A DNA stretch of 64,000 nt. Source: Symbiodinium natans (lineage: Eukaryota; Sar; Dinophyceae; Suessiales; Symbiodiniaceae). A program made the translations under genes and the position numbers. Below the pieces are notes generated by a model. That model did no database searches and was not told the origin of the DNA. It worked only from the letters and a program-made list of their open reading frames with translations. Shown piece by piece: positions 21,965-32,223 of the stretch. Within the stretch, counting starts at the first letter, position 1. The number at the start of each line of letters is the position of its first letter. The DNA lies in NCBI GenBank assembly GCA_905221605.1, contig CAJNDS010000003.1:91001-155000 (forward strand). Reading direction: 5' to 3'.

Positions 21965-21990
21965 GGGGGGCGGGGAAGGGGGGGGGGGCT
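21926..21990 (+). repeat. Long poly-G tract
   Basis: More than 30 consecutive G followed by G-runs broken by single A or C, inside an island flanked by TTTTTT and GGGGTACCCC-type sequence. An assembly or slippage hotspot and a G-quadruplex candidate on this strand. Confidence 0.9.
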
Positions 21991-22292
21991 TTAAGGCGAT
22001 TCTAGTCTATTTATATTTGGGGTATAAAAGGGGTACCCCCTATTTTGGGAAATACCCATATTACTACAAATGCTCACTGAACCTTGAGCCCCAAAAAACC
22101 CCCGAGCTCTCAGCCATACTGAACCCTCAACAATCGCAATCGCCCTCCCCACACCCCTGTCCAAACCCTAAACCCTAAACCCCAAACCCCAAACCCTAAA
22201 CCCTGAACCCTGTAAGCCGAGGGGCTTGGATCCAACCCGCTCCGGTCAATCCACAGCTCGAGACCACTCCTGACTTGCCTGCGATTGGGGTA

Positions 22293-22425
22293 GGGTTTAG
22301 GGTTTAGGGTTTAGGGTTTAGGGTTTAGGGTTTAGGGTTTAGGGTTTAGGGTTTAGGGTTTAGGGTTTAGGGTTTAGGGTCTAGGGTCTAGGGTCTAGGG
22401 TCTATAGGGTTTAGGGTTTAGGGTT
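22293..22425 (+). repeat. TTTAGGG then TCTAGGG array
   Basis: About twelve TTTAGGG followed by four TCTAGGG copies. Confidence 0.94.
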
Positions 22426-23328
22426 CAGTAACATGGGGTTTAGGGCTACGAACGTTTCAAGTTACGGTTCAGGACCCAGGGTCTAAGCTAGTACTTAGGG
22501 TTTGGGGTCTAAACAAGGTAAGGCGTCCTGAGGTAGCTAAAACCTAAGCCCGACAGCGAACCCTGGCCTTCCACAGACCCCGATTGAGGGCTTTAGAGTT
22601 GTGAGGGTTTGGAGGGTTTGGAGGGTTTGAAGGCTTGGGGTTCTGGGTGGAGGCTGGTGTGAAATTACTTATGATAGCTCGGGTAAAAAAATGGGGTAAC
22701 GAAGGCTGCACGGCTTACATTCTGATTCGGCGTACTTGTCCATAACCCCGTACGCATAACTATCCTTGAACGTCCAAACAACTCTGAACCCTCGGCCCCT
22801 AAACCCCCAAACCCTAAACCCTGAACCCTCTTAAACAATCATCCTCGCTCCGCTCCTGACAGTGTATGCCCACGACCAGGAAAGGAAGTGCGTACACTTC
22901 TGCCGGTGCTGCCTCCGGGTGCTGTTGAGGGTTTGGGGTTTTGGGTTTAGGGTTCAGGGTTTAGGGTGCGGGGTCTTCCACCCTGAACCCCTACGTAAGG
23001 GTTGTCCCGCTGTTCCCTTGATTCCCGTTTCCTGTCTGATATCTAAGGGTGAGATCCCTAAAGCTAAACAAAAAATCGCTGATAACCTTTGTTAGCCAGA
23101 TCTGGAGATTATTGATAGGATCTAGGGTTTAGGGTTTAGGGTTTAGGGTTTAGGGTTTAGGGTTTAGGATTAGGGATTGAAAACCACTAAATTAAACCCT
23201 GAGCCCAAACAAAAACCCAAAGCCCCTTCAGGGCTGCCACGGGGTGCATCTGACCCTCCTAAGCCGTAGAAACCCTAAACCCTACACGAGTTTAGGGTTT
23301 AGGGTTTAGGGTTTAGGAGTTTCTTCAA

Positions 23329-23440
23329 GTCAGATTTTGAGGGCCCCATAGTAACCCACACCCTCTGAACAAAAGATCCTAAGGTCAGATTTTGAAGGCC
23401 CCATAGTCACCCACACCCTCTGAACAAAAATCCTAAGTCT
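23329..23440. repeat. 55-bp tandem duplication
   Basis: Two adjacent copies, beginning GTCAGATTTTGA and ending ACAAAAGATCCTAAG, differ at a handful of positions. They sit between a telomere block and a unique island. No clear coding frame. Confidence 0.8.
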
Positions 23441-23854
23441 GATTCCCTTAAGTGTGTCCAAGGGGCTGTTCAGGGTTTAGGCTTTAGTGTGTACGGTTTT
23501 GTAATCTTGTTTTCAACTCATGTCTCAAGAGACAACCAAAAGGATCGGAAGGTAACAACAGAGGCTACTCGATGCCCACTGACACCATGCTCTCGCTTTG
23601 GTGTTCTGGGTTTGTAGAAATCTCCCGAGGGATTAGCTGGGCCAGGCAATGTGGGGGATTACGATATTCGGGGCACCTTTTTGGGGTCCTTTTTTCGGGA
23701 ATCCTACTGTTTGGGGGAGTATGTTAGGGTCCCTTGTTTTCCTACACCCCCATGTTTGGAAACCCTTGTCATGCAACATCATGGGCACCAAAACCAAAGA
23801 GCTCAGTGTGTAGGGTTTAGGGTTTAGGGTTTCGGGTTTTAGGGCAGAGGGCTT

Positions 23855-24115
23855 GGCGATGAGAGCCTTGCATCCAGCCATCCAGTACTTGTTGATTCTA
23901 GTCGCTATGCTTGCCCACGCATGCGCTCGCTTGGAAGCGCGATCCACATCGGAAATAGAGCTTCTACATTTGCGCCCAGCACGCATGCAGTCAGCACTGA
24001 CGAAGGGAGTCACTCGCTGAGCGCCTCCAAGCGCGGTTGTCTCTTTGAGTTGCAAAAAGGATCTGGTAGTCGCAACCAGGGAGAGCAATCCGTGACCATC
24101 TTTGGTAGGTCGCAA
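23855..24115 (-). CDS. Probable long exon or two exons
   Basis: Minus strand open for about 85 non-repeat codons (GLLSLVATTRSFLQLKETTA, later DVDRASKRAHAWASIATRIN and KYWMAGCKAL) before it runs into heptamer-like codons. The plus strand is also open for about 90 codons, so strand is uncertain. One of the largest unique islands in the window. Not recognised. Confidence 0.4.
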
Positions 24116-24815
24116 GGCTGCAAATTTGCTCGATTCTGCGGTGTATTATCAGGCGCGAGATGGCAGGCAACATGGCCCGACATTCCCTCAGGGCATCTGT
24201 AACGCAGGGTCCCCAAGCCCAAAGGGTGCGCGCTCTTGCTTTCTCCAGTAGCCAAAGAAGAATCCCTAAACCCTAAACCCCAAACCCCAAACCCTAAACC
24301 CTAAACCCTAAACCCTAATTAGACTTCATTCTCCACGCACGATAAAGGAGCTCAACCAGATTAGGTACCACCTTGGTCTCAGGTAGAGCCCCGTAGGAGA
24401 GAGTCCACGAGCTGCCAACCCCAAGTTTAACAACTCTAAGCCCTAAAGCCCTCAACCCTAAGGCCTAAACCCAAACACAAAGCATCCTAAGCCCCAAACC
24501 CCAAACCCCTTAAGCCTTGCAAGACCCCAACATAAAATTCTCAGAGGGAGTAGGTCATAGTTCTGACAACCCTTATAAGATTCTTGGGTAGCTCACAGGA
24601 GCTTCTCATGAGGTTAAGGTGGGGTCGCGCGTTTAGGGTTTCAGGATTTCGGGCCTTTAGGGTTAGGCTTTAGGGCTTTGGGGTTTTGGGGTTCTGGGGT
24701 TTTGGGGTTTAAGGGTTTTAGGGTTTTAAAGGGTGTTAGGGTTTGGGGCTCATGCCTGGGCAGCGTGTCGATCAGGGCCACGCCGAGTCTCCTTGCAATC
24801 GCATGTTTGGAGGAT

Positions 24816-25064
24816 AGGGTTTAGGGTTTAGGGTTTAGGGTTTAGGGTTTAGGGTTTAGGGTTTAGGGTTTAGGGTTTAGGGTTTAGGGTTTAGGGTTTA
24901 GGGTTTAGGGTTTAGGGTTTAGGGCTTAGGGCTTAGGGTTTAGGGTTTGGGGTTTAGGGTTTAGGGTTTTGGGTTAGGGTTTAGGGTTTAGGGTTTAGGG
25001 TTTAGGGTTTAGGGTTTAGGGTTTAGGGTTTAGGGTTTAGGGTTTAGGGTTTAGGGTTTAGGGT
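24816..25064 (+). repeat. Long TTTAGGG array
   Basis: About 35 copies with a few variants (CTTAGGG, TTTGGGG, TTTTGGG) near the middle. Confidence 0.97.
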
Positions 25065-25313
25065 CAGAAGGTAGGGTTGATAGTATGGGTCTAGGGATTA
25101 GGATTGGGGGTACAAACTCGTGCTAGAAGTTCCCTAAAAGGGTCCCAAGGTGGGGATATCCCTCTTCATGAGTACCTACGAAGTCCCCCGACCCTAAACC
25201 CTAAACCCTAAACCCTAAACCCTAAACCCTAAACCCTAAACCCCCCCAGTGTCCTCCACCCTCGATTCGTTCAGATCCATGTCTCTCGAAGCCCTAAACC
25301 TGAACCCTGAAAC

Positions 25314-25415
25314 TTGGGATGTTTGCCGTTATACTAACCGTCCTTAATAAGGATTATAGTATGTACCGCCATTAGAATCCCTGTTCAGGACTGTTAGTAC
25401 AGCGGGAACATCCCA
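25314..25415. mobile_element. MITE family D copy (102 bp)
   Basis: Ends TTGGGATGTT and AACATCCCAA are inverted. The interior shares GGATTATAGTAT and AGGACTGTTAGTAC with the 36.3 kb copy. Confidence 0.72.
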
Positions 25416-25809
25416 ACTTGAAACCTTAAACCCAAAACCTTCATGCCCACAAACACCGGAAAACAGGGGTGTACGCACTTGCGTGGCATGGAAAGTTCCC
25501 CCCCCTCAGCATGTCTTCTCACATGCGTTCAGGGTTCAGGGGTGAGGGATGGAAAGTCAGTTGTATCCAATACTCATCCACCAAAATTCCCAGTTGAAGA
25601 TTCCTGGGACTTCCGACTAGGGTTAGGGGTTGAGGGTTTAGGGTTTAGGGTTTAGGGAGGGTTTGAAGGTTTAGCGCAACTGGTTGTAACTGGGAATCCA
25701 ACTTTCAGGCCAGCTGGCGGGATTACCTAAGTCTGATAGTGACCTAACCCCTAAACCCTAAACCCTAAACCCTAAACCCTAAACCCCTTCCGATGGAGAT
25801 GCAGCTCAC

Positions 25810-25911
25810 CAGCCCCTGATAAGTAGATGGCCGGACTGCTTGCAGCAAAGCCTCCCGTCTCGCGGGCAAATCTTGCCTGCTCCAACTTTCCTCTCTCCTC
25901 GGCTGCATATC
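25810..25911 (-). CDS. Exon with consensus splice sites
   Basis: Minus strand, 102 nt between TTCTTAG and the donor GTGAGC. Open for 33 codons, reading AAEERGKLEQARFARETGGF and then AASSPAIYLSGA. Charged helix followed by a small-residue stretch. Not recognised, but among the best single exons here. Confidence 0.6.
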
Positions 25912-26130
25912 CTAAGAAACGTAAACCCTACACCCCAAACCCTAAATAAGGTAGAACTGAGAATCTTTGGGGGTATGCTTCCTCACTCCGCCCTTGCACT
26001 TAGCGTTACGGTTAGGGCTTTGAGGGTTTAGGGTTTGTTGGCTTCTCAAGGCTTTAGCATTTGGGGTGCGTAGCCCTATACCCTAAACCCTAAACCCGAA
26101 ACCCTAAACCCTAGGCCCCTAGCCCTCGGG

Positions 26131-26220
26131 TTGAGGGGCTTGCATTGCATGCGAGAGTCCCATAAAAAAGGCGCTCTTGAGATCGTGGAAGGTGGGATCC
26201 TCTGACCGCGAGAGGCGCAG
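26131..26220 (-). CDS. Probable exon
   Basis: Minus strand, reads SEDPTFHDLKSAFFMGLSHA with G/C-ending codons, directly bordered upstream by a telomere array. Not recognised. Confidence 0.5.
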
Positions 26221-26305
26221 TTTAGGGTTTAGGGTTTAGGGTTTAGGGTTTAGGGTTTAGGGTTTCGGGTTTAGGGTTTAGGGTTTTAGGGCTTCGGGGT
26301 TTAGG

Positions 26306-26365
26306 GCACGGCGGTTCGGGTCTGTCTCCAGGCCTGGGGACGCTCATGTTCTCAGGCTTGGCGTC
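26306..26365 (-). CDS. Probable small exon
   Basis: Minus strand after GTTCAG, reads DAKPENMSVPRPGDRPEPP. Proline-rich. Not recognised. Confidence 0.42.
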
Positions 26366-26424
26366 CTGAACCCTAAACACTAAACCCTAAACCCTAAACC
26401 TTAAACCCTAAACCCTAAAGCCGA

Positions 26425-26610
26425 AACCTAAACCCTAAACCCTAAACCCTAAACCCTAAACCCTAAACCCTAAACCCTAAACCCTAAACCCTAAACCCTA
26501 AACCCTAAACCCTAAACCCTAAACCCTAAACCCTAAACCCTAAACCCTAAACCCTAAACCCTAAACCCTAAACCCTAAACCCTAAACCCTAAACCCTAAA
26601 CCCTAAACCC
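26425..26610 (-). repeat. Long CCCTAAA array
   Basis: About 26 perfect copies. On the minus strand this is a (TTTAGGG)n tract lying between minus-strand exons at 26306-26365 and 26628-26695. Confidence 0.97.
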
Positions 26611-26627
26611 TTACCCTCCCACCACAC

Positions 26628-26695
26628 ATCTGTGCCCAGAGTGACCGCGCTCTTCCGCCTAGCTGACATTTCCTTTCTGAAGTCAACCCAAGACC
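26628..26695 (-). CDS. Exon downstream of a 48-nt telomeric intron
   Basis: Minus strand, starts GG after TTTAG, 22 codons reading SWVDFRKEMSARRKSAVTLG, and ends GAT before GTGTGG. In phase with the block at 26744-26783 when the 48-nt array is removed. Not recognised. Confidence 0.55.
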
Positions 26696-26743
26696 CTAAA
26701 CCCTAAACCCTAAACCCTAAACCCTAAACCCTAAACCCTAAAC
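26696..26743 (-). other. 48-nt telomere-repeat intron
   Basis: Minus-strand GTTTAGG repeats only, starting GT and ending AG. Upstream exon leaves one G and the downstream exon supplies GG, so the frame is kept across it (LEDSEWLF-RG-SWVDF). Confidence 0.5.
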
Positions 26744-26783
26744 CCCTAAAAAGCCACTCTGAATCCTCAAGCCGTAGATCCGA
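26744..26783 (-). CDS. Exon upstream of a 48-nt telomeric intron
   Basis: Minus strand, reads SDLRLEDSEWLF. The 5' limit is unclear because the preceding sequence is a G-run without an obvious AG. Joins in phase to 26628-26695. Confidence 0.42.
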
Positions 26784-27120
26784 ACCCCCCCGCACATCCG
26801 GAGATGAAGCTTTTGGGACAAGGGACCTTAGGGTTTACTTAGGGGTTCTTTAAGGGCTACTTAGGTATATAAGGCATATATAGGGGTTCTATCGGAGAAG
26901 AAGATTAAGGGTCCCTTCTAGGGGTCCCTCCTTATACCCCTTAAAGAAGCCTTAAAGAGAAGTCCTACATGGGGGTTCCATGCATATACTCACAGATATA
27001 TGGGGGGGGGTTACGAAATACGGGGCCCCTAATATAGACCCCCTAATAGTAGGATTCCCTAATGATTAGGACCCCCAATAAGGTACCCCGAATTTCGGAA
27101 CCCCCCATATAGATACGCAT

Positions 27121-27229
27121 AGGTTTAGGGTTTAGGGTTTAGGGTTTAGGGTTTAGGGTTTAGGGTTTAGGGTTTAGGGTTTAGGGTTTAGGGTTTAGGG
27201 TTTAGGGTTTAGGGTTTAGGGTTTAGGGC
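27121..27229 (+). repeat. TTTAGGG array
   Basis: About 15 perfect copies. Confidence 0.96.
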
Positions 27230-27845
27230 AGACATATTGAAGGCTCCCTCTGCCCTGTTGAAGCTGAAGTTAAGCCAAGAGCCATATCTGGTTTGGGTTT
27301 CGGGTTTCGGGTTTCGGGTTTCTTGGGGTGGGGGGGGGGGGTTCGGAATTTTATCTCGGTCCAAGGACTTCGGATGAAGGACCCAGCGTCTATGATTTAG
27401 GGGGCTGTGGCCCAAGATTGAGGGTCTAGGATAACAGCCGACAGGGCCCTTATAGACCCTAAACCCTAAACCCTAAACCCTAAACCCTAAACCCTAAACC
27501 CTAAACCCTAAACCCTAAGGCGGACGAAGGGGTTGCTTGAGCCCGGCGCCTTCAAGCCGGTAGCTTGAAGCCTAGGCGGGCTGGTTTGGGGGGGTTTTGG
27601 GGGTTTTGGGTTTAAGTTTAGGGGTTGGGTTTAGGGTTTAGGGTTTAGGGTTTAAGGTTTAGGGTTTAGGGTTTAGGGTTTAGGGTTTAGGGTTTAGGGT
27701 TTAGGGTTTTGGGTTTAGGGTTTAGGGTTTAGGGTTTCGGGGTTTAGGGCTGAGGGTTTGGGGTTTAGGGTTTAGGGTTGAGGGCGTCTGCGGAGTGGGG
27801 GAGGAGGGGAGGGGTTAGCTCCGGACGGGGCCAAACTCCCGAAGC

Positions 27846-27911
27846 CTGATCGATTCTGGTGGTTGGGGAGGCAACGGCATTTCTCTTGAGACGGTGCAAG
27901 GCTTCACGTTG
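27846..27911 (-). CDS. Probable exon with GC donor
   Basis: Minus strand, 22 codons reading REALHRLKRNAVASPTTRID and ending CAG before GCTTCG. Basic helix. Not recognised. Confidence 0.48.
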
Positions 27912-27923
27912 AGGGTTTAGGAC

Positions 27924-28008
27924 CTTTGATCAAACTCGCAATACTCGATCGTTGTTTGTACCTTTTCTGGATGCCTCATTTCGTAGGAGTAACCAAAGTA
28001 TTCCAATG
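27924..28008 (-). CDS. Exon after a 20-nt intron
   Basis: Minus strand after CAACAG, reads LEYFGYSYEMRHPEKVQTTI and then EYCEFDQ before GTCC. Second codon positions are only about 31% G or C, a strong coding signature. Not recognised. Confidence 0.55.
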
Positions 28009-28028
28009 CTGTTGACAGTCTGCATTAC
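28009..28028 (-). other. 20-nt GT-AG micro-intron
   Basis: Minus strand GTAATG...CAACAG, 20 nt, between the exon at 27924-28008 and an upstream open block (about 28029-28095). Same length as the shortest telomeric intron at 8372. The upstream frame is not settled. Confidence 0.4.
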
Positions 28029-28735
28029 CTTGACAGCGGGAGACGCAGGCTAAGCCTGGAGCCGTGAAGTGTCGAGCTGGTGTAGAAGTTTACATGCCAC
28101 GGACACCTGCCCTGAACCCTCAATACAGTAGAACCCTAAACAATGAACCCTAAATCCCAAACCCTAAACCAAAACATCAAAAACTTGGCTCATTTCGTTT
28201 CAGGTTGATCCCTGAAGCATATAGGGGGGGGGGGGGGGGTTGGATCCCAAGGGGTCTTCGTGGGAAATTATTTAGGGTACCTATGGGTTGATAAGGACCC
28301 TAAGTCCTAAACCCTAAACCCTAAACCCTAAACCCTGCCAACCCCCTCCCAACGCTGATCTCTAAGCCAAGCCAGGGCACGCTGTATCGAGGAATTCGTC
28401 CGACGTGAGATACGCGACACTGACGCCGGCTTGGAGGCTCTGCTCCTTTAGGGTTTAGGATGTAGGGTTTAGGGTTTAGGGTTAAACCGTAAACTCAAGG
28501 AACGAATCGAGGGAGTCTTATAAGGGAACTCCTTAACTTGTATCGTTTCACTTGACTTGGGCCATGCAGGAGGTATAGGGTATAGGGTATAGGGTTTAGG
28601 GTGTAGGGTTCTGGGTTCCTGAACCAAGTATACGCATGCGTAAGTATGAAAAGTAACACTACATTGCGATGCGTTCCGTTCCTTTACATCTCATGACATT
28701 ACATCCATACATGCAATGCATACATACCGGTATGG

Positions 28736-28736
<1 letters not shown>

Positions 28737-28766
<30 letters not shown>

Positions 28767-28895
28767 GGTACCCCCCCCCCTGGAGAATCTACCTCCAGAG
28801 GGTGGGGAATATACATATACATATACATATACATAGACATACACATACACATACACATATACATATACATATACATATGCATATATATATATATA
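28737..28895. repeat. ATACAT microsatellite pair with inserted segment
   Basis: Two tracts of (ATACAT)n, about 28737-28766 and 28807-28868, are separated by a 40-bp unit containing a C-run and an inverted pair (CTGGAG and CTCCAG). Confidence 0.9.
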
Positions 28896-28959
28896 TGTAC
28901 ATATAGAGTGTTTCGGGTATAGAGCTGAGTTGAAACCGAGATCGACAAGACGTCGCATC

Positions 28960-29395
28960 CGGAAGCAGCATTGAAGTTGGGGGCTTGGGGTTTCGGGCTG
29001 AGGGGCGCCTCAGGGCCCTCGGGCTGTGCCCGCTCTCCTCGTTCATAGAACCCTCCAGTGATGAAGTTGAAAATGTAATGTTCCTCGTAGCCTGGAACCT
29101 TGCAACGACTGAAGAGGAGCCTCGAGAAACTCCGTTGCGTAACCTTGGTCTTCAGGATCAAGCACAGCAATGGTTCGCAACCTCTTCGGCCATGTGCCTT
29201 CTCTCCTTTTTGAGTCTTCGAATCAGGTCGGGCCAAAAATGCTGCCTGTAATGCTCCAGCATCAGCCTCACAGGACCATGATGGAGCTTTGTGGCATATC
29301 ACAAACAGCATCTTCCACCATCGCCATGTAAGTTGCCTCTGACCAGCCATTCAAATACTGGTCAATTTCTGAAGTTCTTGCAACGCCAAGAAACT
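28960..29395 (-). CDS. Three-exon gene segment with 20- and 32-nt introns
   Basis: Minus strand. Exon 29307-29395 after CCTAAG reads EIDQYLNGWSEATYMAMVED. A 20-nt GT-AG intron (29287-29306) follows. Exon 29182-29286 is exactly 35 codons (MLEHYRQHFWPDLIRRLKKE) with second positions about 35% G or C. A 32-nt GT-AG intron (29150-29181) follows. The last exon, from 29149 down, reads CKVPGYEEHYIFNFITGGFY and continues toward 28960. All joins are in phase 0. Reading straight through instead would need in-frame stop codons or frame changes. Product unknown. Confidence 0.55.
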
Positions 29396-30002
29396 CTTAG
29401 GCGTAATGTAGTGGCTACTTAAGTTATGCGGGCTCTAAAAGGCACATATAGGGGCTTATACAGGGAATAGGATCAGGGGGCCTTCTAGGGGTCCCTCCTT
29501 ATGTCTTTACTAAGCCCTGAAACCCTCGGCCCAACACCCAAAGCAAAGTGGGAGTTGAACTGTACTGAGAATCAGGGAATTACTGACTGTTTAGGTTAGG
29601 GTATACAGTTTAGGGATTAGGGTCGAACTCAACCCTGAACCAAGATCTTATCCTTATCTTTCGGGTTTAGGGTTGAGAGTTTAGGGTCTAGGAAGTCGAT
29701 CCTGAACCAAGATCGTATCCTCCTCTTCCCCCAAACCCGTCTGAACCCTAACCCTCGGAACCGAAAACCGCTCCCCACTCTGAACCCTGCACCCTAAGCC
29801 CCCCTGAACCTTACCCCCTCCCTAGCGCCCTCTGAACCCTAGCCCGAACCCCTCTAAACCCTAAACCCTCTGCATCCTAACCCCTCACCCTAACCCCTCT
29901 GAACCCTCGCCCCTCTGAACCCTAATGCCTCAGTCTAACCTCTCTGAACCCTAAACCCCAAAGCCCACCCCCCACCCCCCGCCCCCGCTGGCCCGGCGCA
30001 AC

Positions 30003-30066
30003 TCGCTGGTGTCAATACGCGGATTCTTCCCCCAAATCCAGCTGCTTTTGTAGCCACCTTCAATTG
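30003..30066 (-). CDS. Possible exon
   Basis: Minus strand after TTGAAG, reads VATKAAGFGGRIRVLTPA. Other frames are also open. Not recognised. Confidence 0.35.
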
Positions 30067-31165
30067 AGGGATTTGGTGATGGGCCCACCGAATTCGGGCT
30101 TAAGGTCTGGAATTTATAGTTTAGCCCTACATGCTTGAAACCCCAAACTCCAACCCTAAACTCTTTTGGGGTCTGGGTGTAGAGCTTAGGGCGCCCAGGC
30201 GGCGCCCAGCTCTTCCTACTCAGCTCAGGGCGGGCTTCAGGGTTTAGGGTAGGGTTTGGGGTTTCGGGAATTCGGGTTTAAGGATTAGGGCTTTCGGTAA
30301 GAAGGGGGCAGGCGGAGTGCTCTGCAATTTGCACGAGCGTGAGCCCGAGTTAACGAGGGGTTTAGGGTTTGGGGTTCAGGGTTTAGGGTCTAGGGACAGC
30401 ATGAACCCCAATTGCATGTTGCGGCGTCTAGGCGAAACATCTTTAACCTAGCCTTGAACCAACATCCTAAACCCTGAGCCCTTGTGCTCAAGTGCAATTC
30501 AATGGCCTGGGCTCCGGTACATGGCCCCTAAACCCTAAACCCTAAACCCGACACCCTAAACCCTAAACCCTCAATCCTAAACCCTCCCTATGCGGTCCCA
30601 AATCAGCCACCCCTCAACCTCAACGCCGGGTTTGGTCGAAGCTGTTTAGGGTGGTTTAGGGTTTGCTTGGAGGTTCATGGTACGGTGGGCGCATTTGATA
30701 AGACATCGTTCCAAACAAGAAAATAGACCCTGGAGGAGTGCCCCGTTTCTTAACCCAGGGTCTGGCACAAGGCAGATTTCTTATTCCCAGGCCTTCCCCT
30801 AGAGGATCTTGAAAAAGGGTCCCCAAACCCTAAACCTGATATGAGCTGTGCCTACCGCTGCTTGCGAGTGTGGCGAAAACCCGACGAATCCCTGCTTCTG
30901 AGGCCAAAGCGGGAACGAGCCTACAAGCAAAGAATGCTTCGGTCATGCTGCGTTCCTTTCTGGCAGGTGCAGAGTGGCGTGAAGGCTGTTGCGCACCGGG
31001 CATTGGCCGATTGGCTGATCGTTTTTTTTGGGAAAGGTGCTGGCAAGCGGCACAACGTTGAGACGCCCGGGGCACAGGCCTCAACCAGATGTGAGCATGC
31101 ATCGCAGCGCCATCAGCTGCAGGGGGGAGCTTGACAGACGCAAGCGGAGGCCAGGACGAGAAGGA

Positions 31166-31561
31166 TCAAGGTGACACAAGCCCTGCCCCGGGCCCGGGCG
31201 CGTTCGCAGGCTCGGGCTGGCGGCGGAGCACAGCTCGGGCATTCTCGCGTTGCAGTGCCACGGCCAGTGTCTCATACAGCCGTTTGGTTTCAGCGGCAAG
31301 ACCCTCCCCGGAGATAGCCACCATGGCCGCGGCGAGGGTCCGCCAAGTTTTGACGGCAGCAGGCCCCCACCCCCCACGGCTCTCGACGACCAAAGGGACG
31401 AATTGCATGCCCTGGGCACTGCACAGATCCTGCGTTTGCAGGTGAGAGCATTTGTGGGCTTCATAGTCCTTAAGTATGACTTGGGGGGGTACCAGTGTGA
31501 GTTTTTCCGGGTGTTCAAAGCTCACAAAGGTACGGCCCGAGCACTGAAGCTTTTTAGTCTC
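31166..31561 (-). pseudogene. C-terminal fragment of a retroelement polyprotein
   Basis: Minus strand, open from a TAA at 31562-31564 to TGA. It contains GMQFVPLVVESRGGWGP, then VKTWRTLAAAMVA, then LYETLAVALQRENARAVLRR. This order matches, from memory, the conserved domain C-terminal to reverse transcriptase in retroelements common in dinoflagellates and other protists (F-x-P-x-V-x-E-x-x-GGWG ... LQR-x-NA). No upstream polymerase is present, so the piece is 5'-truncated. It lies in a GC-rich island without telomere repeats. Confidence 0.6.
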
Positions 31562-31629
31562 TTAAGCCCCTTAAGAGATTAAGTTTCCCCCCCCCCCCTC
31601 CCCCCTTCGCCCCCAGGCAACCCCCTGGA

Positions 31630-31692
31630 GTTCAACGACGGCCGTTTTGGAGTTTGCAGGCCGCGAAATCTCCAAAACTGACGTCGTTGAAC
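31630..31692. repeat. 63-bp hairpin repeat, copy 1
   Basis: Arms of 23 nt starting GTTCAACGACG pair with 21 of 23 matches around a 17-nt loop containing CAGGCCGCGAAA. Followed by TTTGCCGGTG and a C-run. Confidence 0.9.
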
Positions 31693-31833
31693 TTTGCCGG
31701 TGCCCCCCCCCCCCCCGGGGCCCCTCCATCACCCCCAGCAACCCCTGTCGTTGAACATTGCCGCTGCCACCACCCTCCAGCACCCCACTCCCGGGCCCCA
31801 GCAACCCTGCGAGAAAACTGAAGAGGGGGGTAA

Positions 31834-31906
31834 GGGGTAAGGGGATTCGAGCCCAGAACCGTCCGATTCCAAGAGCAACGCCTTATCCGTTAGACCAAGC
31901 AAGCTT
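31834..31906 (-). pseudogene. tRNA-like relic
   Basis: Minus strand carries a D-arm-like GTCTAACGGATAAGGC, an anticodon-loop-like CTTGGAA with canonical spacing, a 5-nt variable loop and a T-arm with TCGAATCCC. The anticodon stem pairs at only two of five positions, and the acceptor strands do not pair. It therefore looks like a decayed tRNA or tRNA-derived SINE head, not a working gene. Confidence 0.55.
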
Positions 31907-32042
31907 TGGTGCCCTGCGCCCTCCCCCCCCCCCGCCCCCCACCCCGCCCCAAGGAAGACACGGGCTTGGGCGCCCAAAGTTCAACCTGAACATTGCCGGT
32001 TTAACCCCCCCCCCGGCCCAGGACCCCCAGCAACCCCCTGGA

Positions 32043-32105
32043 GTTCAACGACGGCCGTTTTGGAGTTTTCAGGCCGCGAAAATTCCAAAATGAACGTCGT
32101 TGAAC
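32043..32105. repeat. 63-bp hairpin repeat, copy 2
   Basis: Same arms and loop as copy 1, again preceded by CCCAGCAACCCCCTGGA and followed by ATTGCCGGTG and a C-run. Confidence 0.9.
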
Positions 32106-32160
32106 ATTGCCGGTGCAACCCCCCCCCCCCCGGCCCCAGGACGCCCAGCAACCGCCTGGA

Positions 32161-32223
32161 GTTCAACGACGGCCGTTTTGGAGTTTTCAGGCCGCGAAAA
32201 CTCCAAAACGGACGTCGTTGAAC
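32161..32223. repeat. 63-bp hairpin repeat, copy 3
   Basis: Best-paired copy (22 of 23). With copy 2 it forms a tandem array of period 118 bp, the linker being TTGCCGGTGC, poly-C and a CCAGGACGCCCAGCAACC segment. Half copies lie near 31747 and 31979. Confidence 0.9.

Noticed and set aside
28659-28958. ORFs of YVYVYV and HIHIHI repeats
   Set aside because: Translations of the ATACAT microsatellite.
28960-29395. Straight-through reading with TGA as tryptophan
   Set aside because: One frame can be carried across three TGA codons, but codon-position composition changes frame at the points where GT-AG micro-introns would lie, so splicing explains it better than a changed code.
30841-31134. Plus-strand ORF of 97 codons
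   Set aside because: Both strands are open in this GC-rich island. The recognisable retroelement domain lies on the minus strand next to it, and the plus ORF shows no family signature.
31834-31906. Functional tRNA gene
   Set aside because: Anticodon stem and acceptor stem do not pair. Only D- and T-arm signatures survive.
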